Assembly: GCA_029935135.1 (NCBI GenBank)
Contig: JAOZKX010000046.1
Coordinates: 1 to 10,143, forward strand
Direction of reading: 5' to 3'
From: Desulfocapsa sp.
Lineage (GTDB): Bacteria; Desulfobacterota; Desulfobulbia; Desulfobulbales; Desulfocapsaceae
DNA length: 10,143 nt
Each line of letters starts with the position of its first letter. The first letter of the stretch is position 1. The position numbers were made by a program, and so were the translations under genes. Of the stretch, positions 5,047 to 10,143 are shown piece by piece. A model generated the notes under the pieces. It was not told the origin of the DNA. It searched no databases and saw nothing but the letters and a program-made list of their open reading frames with translations.

Positions 5047-6483
5047 CTACTCTGCTAAATTCTTTATCGTCTCTGCGATCTCACAAATTGATTTTTCGGT
5101 TAGCTTCACCGACGATGGAAGGCTGAGGCCACATCTTGAAATGTTTTCTGCTACAGGAAAAGATTCTCCCGTGGCGTATATGGGTTGGCTGTGCACAGGA
5201 TAAAATAACTGGCGTGTTTCTATCCCTCGCTCCTGGAGTTTTTTCATCAACATGTCCCGGGTTAAGCCGAACTCACTTTCATTTATCAAAATGGAATAAA
5301 GCCAATACACATTTTTTGCATAGAACATTTCGCCTGGTAGAGTTACCCCTGCGACATTAAGAAGTTTTTCACTATACAACTTTGCATTTGCTCTCTTTTT
5401 TGCCAATATTTGTTCAATTTTCTCAACTTGAGCGACACCCAAAGCGGCCTGAACATTAGTCAGACGGTAATTGTACCCCAGAACGGGATGCCAGTAACGT
5501 TTATTTTTATCCATCCCGTGATCTCGAAGAACTCGTATTTTTGCTGCATATTCATCATTGTTGGTTACAACCATCCCTCCCTCACCGGTTGTCATGATTT
5601 TATTGCCAAAAAAGCTAAAAATGCCAAGATCCCCCAGGCCACCAACAGGAGCCCCGTCGTACTGTGCTCCGTGAGCTTCTGCTGCATCCTCAATTAATAT
5701 CAGGTTTCGTTTTTTACATATTTTCTTAATCGTTCCCATATCGGCTGGATGCCCATAGAGGTGAACAGGAATGATTGCTTTGGTTCGTGAGGTAATACTT
5801 GCTTCTATCTTGGCAGGGTCTATATTCCAGGTGCCTGGTTCGCTATCAACGAAAACCGGTTTCGCACCTGTATAAGTTACAGCATTGGCTGTGGCAATAA
5901 ATGTCAGCGTAGGGACTAGGACTTCATCTCCCGGACCAATGTCAGCCGCAAGAAGGGCTAAATGCAACGCTGTTGTTCCGCTACTCGTGGTGATGGCATG
6001 TTTGGCCTGGCAGAAATCAGCAAATAACTTTTCAAATTGAGTAACGAATTTACCGGTAGAAGAAACCCAGCCTGAGAGTATACATTCGCTCACATATTGC
6101 CATTCTTTTTCGCCTATAGAAGGCTCAGCAACTGGTAAAAATCGTTTTTTATCAAATGCTGCTATATCAACAACTCTATTTTTTTTATCAAGAATAGGGA
6201 TAATTCTAATGGTTTGGTTGAATAAATCCAGTAATTCCTGATGAGTCGTTTCGGTTGTCGCAGTTATATAGCCTTCCTTTATTATTCTAATAATTGGCTC
6301 TTCAAAACCATGGCCTTTCAGGAGAGCCCTTCTTATATCTCCATCTGTGATAATTCCCTTAAAAATCTCAGTCTCAGGGTCAACGAGAACCGTAACTCCA
6401 AGCCCTCCTTTATCAATGGTTATCATACCGTTACGAATAGTATCGGTCCACGAAGTAATAATTGCTTTGGTTCTATCATTCAT
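5047..6483 (-). CDS. CBS-domain / DegT-family aminotransferase fusion, GDP-perosamine-synthase-like
   Basis: This 478-aa protein has two parts. Residues about 1-113 form a CBS pair, with the typical IDKGGLGVTVLVDP, GIITDGDIRRALLKG and IRIIPILDKKNRVVDI segments; such pairs usually sense adenine nucleotides. Residues about 115-478 form a PLP-dependent sugar aminotransferase. Visible motifs are SSGTTALHLAL (167-177), PVHLYGHPADM (239-249), the PLP-binding Asp266 in DAAEAHGA, and the catalytic Lys295 in SFFGNK, followed by TTGEGGMVVTN. GYNYRLTN and IETRQLFYPVHSQPIY resemble E. coli O157 PerA (RfbE), as I recall it, more than LegC. PerA turns GDP-4-keto-6-deoxymannose into GDP-perosamine, and its substrate would come from the dehydratase encoded just upstream. 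CBS pairs in this setting are normally fused to nucleotidyltransferases such as PtmE, so their presence here is odd. ATG 6483 has only a weak GGGG ribosome site. Confidence 0.85.
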   Translation of the reverse strand: MNDRTKAIITSWTDTIRNGMITIDKGGLGVTVLVDPETEIFKGIITDGDIRRALLKGHGFEEPIIRIIKEGYITATTETTHQELLDLFNQTIRIIPILDKKNRVVDIAAFDKKRFLPVAEPSIGEKEWQYVSECILSGWVSSTGKFVTQFEKLFADFCQAKHAITTSSGTTALHLALLAADIGPGDEVLVPTLTFIATANAVTYTGAKPVFVDSEPGTWNIDPAKIEASITSRTKAIIPVHLYGHPADMGTIKKICKKRNLILIEDAAEAHGAQYDGAPVGGLGDLGIFSFFGNKIMTTGEGGMVVTNNDEYAAKIRVLRDHGMDKNKRYWHPVLGYNYRLTNVQAALGVAQVEKIEQILAKKRANAKLYSEKLLNVAGVTLPGEMFYAKNVYWLYSILINESEFGLTRDMLMKKLQERGIETRQLFYPVHSQPIYATGESFPVAENISRCGLSLPSSVKLTEKSICEIAETIKNLAE

Positions 6484-6578
6484 TACTAACCCCGATTTTA
6501 ATTACTTTGATTTTTTATATCTATCGACTTCCATTTTTATTATCCAACAACCAATTTCTACCGAAATATCGTTGTTAA

Positions 6579-6608
6579 AATATAACAGCATGTGGAAGTA
6601 TTCTTCAA
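6579..6608 (-). promoter_or_regulatory. Possible sigma-70 promoter before the aminotransferase gene
   Basis: The 168-bp gap between the dehydratase and aminotransferase genes is AT-rich and has no convincing gene. On the - strand, TTGAAG (6608-6603) is followed after 18 bases by TATATT (6584-6579) with a TGT just before it, an extended -10 form. The start would fall near 6572, about 90 bases before ATG 6483. AT-rich sequence gives such matches often, so support is modest. Confidence 0.3.
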
Positions 6609-6651
6609 TACGCAGATTAACAGCCTTCCTACTCTTCACCTTTTGAGGAAA

Positions 6652-7677
6652 TCAAAGTTCAGCAAGATCAGCATCCATCATCATGGTTACCAATTCTTTG
6701 AATTTTGTCTTTGCTGTCCATCCCAGTATTTTTTTTGCTTTCGTTGGGTCACCAAGGAGAAAATTAACCTCGGTAGGTCGGAAGAAAAATGGGTCAATCT
6801 CTACTAAAGTTTTTCCTGTTTTTGCATCTAATCCTTTTTCTTCTACGCCGTTCCCCTGCCAGCGAATTTCAATACCAACATGTTGAAATGACAATTCAAC
6901 AAATTCTCGAACTGAATGCGTTTCTCCTGTGGCTATCACTAAGTCATGTGGTTTGTCCTGCTGCAGCATAAGCCACATTGCTTCAACAAAATCTTTAGCG
7001 TATCCCCAGTCTCTTTTAGCATCCAGATTCCCCAGATAAAGTTTTTCAAGAGTTCCTTTACTGATAGCTGCCACGGTAAGTGTGATCTTTCGAGTTACAA
7101 AAGTTTCTCCTCGTTTTGGTGACTCATGATTGAAGAGAATTCCATTACAGGCAAATATTCCATAAGCATCTCGGTAATTTTTGGTAATCCAATATGCGTA
7201 TTGTTTGGCAATTGCATAAGGGGATTGAGGATTAAATGGAGTCTCTTCATTTTGGGGAATTGCTTTAACATCACCAAAGAGTTCACTGGTTGAGGCCTGA
7301 TAAAACCTGGTTTTTATTTTTGTTTCTTTAATCGCATCTAAAAGGCGTAATGCACCAATAGCATCGACTTCTGCGGTATACTCTGGCACCTCAAATGACA
7401 CATGCACATGGGATTGAGCAGCCAGATTATAAATCTCATCAGGTTGGATTCGATCTAACATACGATTTAAATTACTCGAATCTGTCAAGTCTCCATAGTG
7501 AAGGAAAAAGCGATTTCCAGTTGCCCTGAGATCGAGTTGCAGGTGTTCAATATTACCAAGGTTATACGAGCTGGTTCTTCTTCGTAACCCATGGACTTCA
7601 TATCCTTTTTCCAGAAGAAAGTCCGCAAGATAAGGGCCATCCTGACCCGTTATTCCAGTGATAAGAGCTTTTTTCAT
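6652..7677 (-). CDS. gmd: GDP-mannose 4,6-dehydratase
   Basis: A cytoplasmic short-chain dehydrogenase/reductase of 341 aa, near the usual family length, converting GDP-mannose to GDP-4-keto-6-deoxymannose. The NADP-binding GITGQDG (8-14) and the Arg-rich LRRRTSSYN (31-39) are typical of this enzyme. The catalytic set is in place: Thr130-Ser131-Glu132 in [10 protein letters not shown] and Tyr154-x3-Lys158 in [26 protein letters not shown] (183-199) and [20 protein letters not shown] (216-235) are near-diagnostic for GMD and argue against a UDP-GlcNAc dehydratase. It starts 5 bases after the preceding gene, with GGAG in that gene's last codons. The product is a precursor for GDP-perosamine, fucose or rhamnose; the PerA-like aminotransferase downstream favours perosamine. 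No fucose synthase is in the window. Confidence 0.93.
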   Translation of the reverse strand: MKKALITGITGQDGPYLADFLLEKGYEVHGLRRRTSSYNLGNIEHLQLDLRATGNRFFLHYGDLTDSSNLNRMLDRIQPDEIYNLAAQSHVHVSFEVPEYTAEVDAIGALRLLDAIKETKIKTRFYQASTSELFGDVKAIPQNEETPFNPQSPYAIAKQYAYWITKNYRDAYGIFACNGILFNHESPKRGETFVTRKITLTVAAISKGTLEKLYLGNLDAKRDWGYAKDFVEAMWLMLQQDKPHDLVIATGETHSVREFVELSFQHVGIEIRWQGNGVEEKGLDAKTGKTLVEIDPFFFRPTEVNFLLGDPTKAKKILGWTAKTKFKELVTMMMDADLAEL

Positions 7678-7682
7678 ACTAT

Positions 7683-8549
7683 TCAGGTCTCCTTTTGTTC
7701 TACCAAGAGAGTTGATAGATTCATGAGTGATTGTCTGGTTGCCTCAAGCCCCTGATAAATTTCCAATGTTATTGTTTTGTTCACTAACTGAAGACAATGT
7801 AACTGCTGGCCAATATGACTATGGGGGGCAATACTCCTATTTAAATCATGCCTTCCATCATTGTCGCTGAGATGCAGATAATCACTTTTACCAACAAGCG
7901 ATTGCAGTTCAGAGTTAAAATTAAGATCCATAGTCTGTGAAGTAACAAAGAGAAGAGCAATATCGAGAAGAAGTTTAAAGCTAATTCGTTTTTGAAGTTC
8001 AATAAAATCTTCGTTACAGAGCAGCAGAAAGGGCTTACACTCACCAAAAACATCCCAATTTGATGCAGAATACACATTGTTTTCAATGTATAATTCTATG
8101 TTACCAGCTTCTTTTTGAAGTTCCATATAACCTTCACAAAAACGGTCCATCGCTTTTTCTCTGTTACTGATAGTCCCTGTTTCTAATCTTTTGCCAATTT
8201 TTTTAGCTGCAATATCAACAAGGAAACCTGCGTGAAAACCGAATTTTTTTAGATTTAATCTGTGTGACAAATCAACAGCTCGCCTTAATTGATCGAGGCT
8301 CTTTTGGTAGATAGTATCATCAGAAGATGCAAGATTTATAACAAAATCATCTTCTGGGGGCGGAAAATAATTGTGAATCAAATACTGCAGGTTATATTTG
8401 TCTTGGAGATGAATCAAGTCATTCTCATAATTTTTATAATATTGGGTACCGCCTGATAATTCTATATTATGAAAACCATGGGAAGCCAGGTCAGTCACAA
8501 CATCATAGATAAATTTCTTATTTGAGCAGGCTGATGAAACAAAAATCAT
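7683..8549 (-). CDS. Xylose-isomerase-like TIM-barrel protein, function unknown
   Basis: A 288-aa protein with the pattern of the AP-endonuclease-2 / sugar-phosphate-isomerase superfamily. Strand ends carry candidate metal ligands: His59 in [14 protein letters not shown], His106 in FGFHAGF, Glu156 in [11 protein letters not shown], Asp196 in LLLDIALLF, His226 and Asp230 in [13 protein letters not shown], and Glu263 in TLEIYQG. These suggest a divalent-metal isomerase, epimerase or hydrolase acting on a sugar. The IHNYFPPP segment and the [11 protein letters not shown] region are not ones I can tie to a known enzyme. It lies 6 bases after the acetyltransferase gene and 5 bases before gmd, so it belongs to the same transcript and probably the same sugar pathway. 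No strong ribosome site is seen; GAGG stands 11 bases before the ATG. Confidence 0.75.
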   Translation of the reverse strand: MIFVSSACSNKKFIYDVVTDLASHGFHNIELSGGTQYYKNYENDLIHLQDKYNLQYLIHNYFPPPEDDFVINLASSDDTIYQKSLDQLRRAVDLSHRLNLKKFGFHAGFLVDIAAKKIGKRLETGTISNREKAMDRFCEGYMELQKEAGNIELYIENNVYSASNWDVFGECKPFLLLCNEDFIELQKRISFKLLLDIALLFVTSQTMDLNFNSELQSLVGKSDYLHLSDNDGRHDLNRSIAPHSHIGQQLHCLQLVNKTITLEIYQGLEATRQSLMNLSTLLVEQKET

Positions 8550-8555
8550 ATTTTT

Positions 8556-9005
8556 TTAGACCTCAATAAATCCAACTAAAGATGTCTCATTCTTGGGCTG
8601 TAATTGATAGCCAATTTCCTTATAAAGTTTAATAGCGGCTTTATTGCTGATATCAACTGTTAAACGAACTTCCCTGGCTTTCTGTTCCTTCGCCTGCTTA
8701 TGAAGAAAATGTAAAAAATTTTTGCCCAGATCCTGTCCCCTGAATTGGGGGTGAATAACCAAACCAAGACTGGGAATATCATACCCTTCATCCCAGCCCC
8801 TTAAAAAACCATAGCCAGATAACTTTCCTGCCGATATTTGGAGGAAATACAGATCCAGCCCTTTGTATTGCACTTTTTTCTTTGCCTCATGACTGGTCAA
8901 TGGATGGGGGTGAAAGTATTGTTCATCACCATTGGCAACGAGTATAGTAAACAGAGTTGCAAGTTCAAAGCGCCTCGATTCAGAGATAGTCTCATAGGAT
9001 GGCAT
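8556..9005 (-). CDS. GNAT-family N-acetyltransferase
   Basis: A 149-aa single-domain GNAT protein. The acetyl-CoA motif A is visible as SLGLVIHPQFRGQDLG (79-94), a slightly changed form of the RGxGxG loop. It is followed by a helix and VRLTVDISNKAAIKLYKEIGY (113-133), the usual motif B ending. Its place between a nonulosonate synthase gene and sugar-nucleotide genes suggests it acetylates an amino sugar, as LegH or PseH do in nonulosonate pathways, or the amino group of perosamine. The substrate cannot be read from sequence. An upstream in-frame TTG at 9023 would add 6 residues and overlap the synthase gene. The ATG at 9005, 8 bases after the synthase stop, is preferred, though neither has a clear Shine-Dalgarno. 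Confidence 0.8.
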   Translation of the reverse strand: MPSYETISESRRFELATLFTILVANGDEQYFHPHPLTSHEAKKKVQYKGLDLYFLQISAGKLSGYGFLRGWDEGYDIPSLGLVIHPQFRGQDLGKNFLHFLHKQAKEQKAREVRLTVDISNKAAIKLYKEIGYQLQPKNETSLVGFIEV

Positions 9006-9013
9006 AACAGTAT

Positions 9014-10072
9014 TTATGTCCAATCAATATCGTTTATTGTCAGGAGTGAATCTTTATCAATATCTTTACTCGCAATTTTTCCAACAACCCTGGAAAACCA
9101 GACTGGAGTCAAGCCGCTCCCTGGTCTTTTACAGGTAATATTTTGTTCTGTAATTTTTTGACCAACACCAATGTTGGTACGGGCCACTAGACTTTTTTGC
9201 ATTTTTTCTTTGTTGTCTATCTCAGAGGCCATTGGTCGTTTTATACCATCCCCCAAGGTCATTTCCACATCACGGACAGTACTAACAAGTAAGGCCAACT
9301 CTTGAGGCTCGATTGATGCCAGGTGATCTGGTCCCGGCATAGTGCAATCAAGTGTAAAATGTTTTTCGACAACACAGGCACCTATAGCCACAGCCCAGGG
9401 ACTGGCACCAATACCAGGAGTGTGGTCTGAAAAACCCACCGGACAGTTAAAGGCTTGCTCCATGGTTTTCATAGCTCTAAGATTTATTTCTGCCATTGGT
9501 GCAGGATATTCGGATGTACACTGAAGGATGACAATCTTATTCCTGAGCCCTGATTTTTTTAAGGTATTCACAGCCAATTCTACTTCACCAAGACTGCACA
9601 TACCTGTGGATAAAATTACAGGTCGTTTTTTCCTGGCTATATGCATAAGAAGTGGAATATTTGTCGTGTCGGTGGAGGCAATCTTAAAAGCAGTCACTCC
9701 AATTTTATCTATAGCGTCAACGCTTTTATGTTCATAGGGTGTACACAGATATGAAATTCTTTTTTTCTGGCAATACGCTTTTAATTCCCCGTGTTGAGCA
9801 GGCGTAAGCTCCAGCCCCTTGAGCATATCATATTGAGTTCCAACAATCTTTGTATTGTTTTCTTGATATTTAGCTTTGATGGTATTCGCTGTAACCAGAT
9901 CTTCAGTGATAAATGATTGAAATTTAATAGCATCAGCACCAGCCTGCTGGGCAGCATCAATAAGTTGCATAGCAACATTCATATCACCATTATGATTAAC
10001 TCCGGCTTCAGCAATAATAAAGCACGGATGTCCAGGACCTATCTGGAAATTTCCTATTTGTACTGATTCCAT
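9014..10072 (-). CDS. neuB: Nonulosonate synthase, NeuB/LegI type
   Basis: This enzyme joins phosphoenolpyruvate to an N-acetylmannosamine-like sugar to give a nine-carbon sialic or legionaminic acid. The 352-aa length is normal. The N-terminal barrel shows IIAEAGVNHNGD (19-30), Lys50 in IKFQSF, TPYEHKSVD, ILSTGM (153-158), CTSEYPAP (185-192), and the two metal-binding histidines His217 (SDHT) and His238 (EKHFT), then MPGPDHLAS. Residues about 292-352 form the SAF (antifreeze-like) domain, with KRPGSGL. AEAGVNHNGD is the NeuB/LegI form rather than PseI, so sialic or legionaminic acid is likelier than pseudaminic acid; between those two I cannot decide. ATG 10072 overlaps the preceding stop (TGATG) and has AAGGG 7 bases upstream; a TTG at 10075 is less likely. 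Confidence 0.92.
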   Translation of the reverse strand: MESVQIGNFQIGPGHPCFIIAEAGVNHNGDMNVAMQLIDAAQQAGADAIKFQSFITEDLVTANTIKAKYQENNTKIVGTQYDMLKGLELTPAQHGELKAYCQKKRISYLCTPYEHKSVDAIDKIGVTAFKIASTDTTNIPLLMHIARKKRPVILSTGMCSLGEVELAVNTLKKSGLRNKIVILQCTSEYPAPMAEINLRAMKTMEQAFNCPVGFSDHTPGIGASPWAVAIGACVVEKHFTLDCTMPGPDHLASIEPQELALLVSTVRDVEMTLGDGIKRPMASEIDNKEKMQKSLVARTNIGVGQKITEQNITCKRPGSGLTPVWFSRVVGKIASKDIDKDSLLTINDIDWT

Positions 10073-10143
10073 CAATCCGCCCTTCTTTTCATTAAGATCT
10101 CTGCCAGAATAAAATCCAGATCATTATCAATATCAACACTATG
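10072..10143 (-). CDS. Probable CMP-nonulosonate cytidylyltransferase, C-terminal end only
   Basis: The right edge cuts this gene. The last 23 codons are readable and end at TGA (10074-10072), which overlaps the synthase start. The tail, HSVDIDNDLDFILAEILMKR plus three residues, has the VDID-x-x-x-DF-x-LAE pattern common at the end of acylneuraminate cytidylyltransferases (NeuA/LegF). These activate the acid with CTP, the step after NeuB. The overlap with neuB supports the call, but the fragment is short, and other nucleotidyltransferases can end in a similar way. Confidence 0.6.
   Translation of the reverse strand, partial: HSVDIDNDLDFILAEILMKRRAD

Noticed and set aside
5410..5697. A 95-codon + strand frame inside the aminotransferase gene.
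   Set aside because: It is antisense to conserved catalytic motifs of the aminotransferase and has no recognisable domain.
6652..7677. Assignment of the dehydratase as LegB or PseB.
   Set aside because: The [15 protein letters not shown] and DLTDSSNL segments are those of GDP-mannose 4,6-dehydratase, though a changed substrate cannot be excluded.
9014..10072. Assignment of the synthase as PseI (pseudaminic acid).
   Set aside because: The N-terminal AEAGVNHNGD motif and the overall pattern fit NeuB/LegI; PseI differs at this motif.

Overview
The window looks like part of the chromosome of a motile Gram-negative bacterium. Three things point to Desulfobacterota (sulfate-reducer relatives): a single-domain FlgJ, the order flgJ / small protein / flgM / flgN / flgK / flgL / csrA / fliW, and the csrA-fliW pair itself. 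That placement is an inference from remembered gene order; no taxonomic marker such as rRNA is present.

Bases 1-5032 (+ strand) form a late flagellar block. It opens with the 3' end of a rod-binding flgJ. A good sigma-28 (FliA) type promoter follows at 322-348. It reads into a five-gene run: an unrecognised 189-aa protein, the anti-sigma factor flgM, the chaperone flgN, and the hook-filament junction proteins flgK and flgL. A 218-bp gap (4156-4373) holds two inverted repeats and a sigma-70-like promoter. It leads to csrA and fliW, which overlap by 4 bp. CsrA is the RNA-binding translational regulator and FliW its protein antagonist. The leader of the sigma-28 operon carries a short hairpin with GGA in its loop plus a GGA-containing Shine-Dalgarno, the usual look of a CsrA target. 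This suggests, but does not prove, that CsrA and FliW control this operon as well as flagellin.

Bases 5047-10143 (- strand) form a convergent sugar-nucleotide block that starts beyond the right edge. In transcription order it holds: the C-terminus of a probable CMP-nonulosonate cytidylyltransferase; a NeuB/LegI-type nonulosonate (sialic or legionaminic acid family) synthase; a GNAT acetyltransferase; an unassigned TIM-barrel protein; a GDP-mannose 4,6-dehydratase; and a GDP-perosamine-synthase-like aminotransferase with an extra N-terminal CBS-domain pair. Parts of this block look more AT-rich than the flagellar genes.

Taken together, the left half builds the hook-filament junction and times filament production. 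The right half probably makes activated sugars (a CMP-nonulosonate and a GDP-4-amino-4,6-dideoxyhexose) that may decorate flagellin or a surface polysaccharide. The most unusual points are the CBS-aminotransferase fusion, the TIM-barrel protein of unknown role, the candidate CsrA site ahead of flgM, and the 16-bp inverted repeat before csrA. No tRNA, rRNA, CRISPR array, insertion sequence or replication origin was seen.
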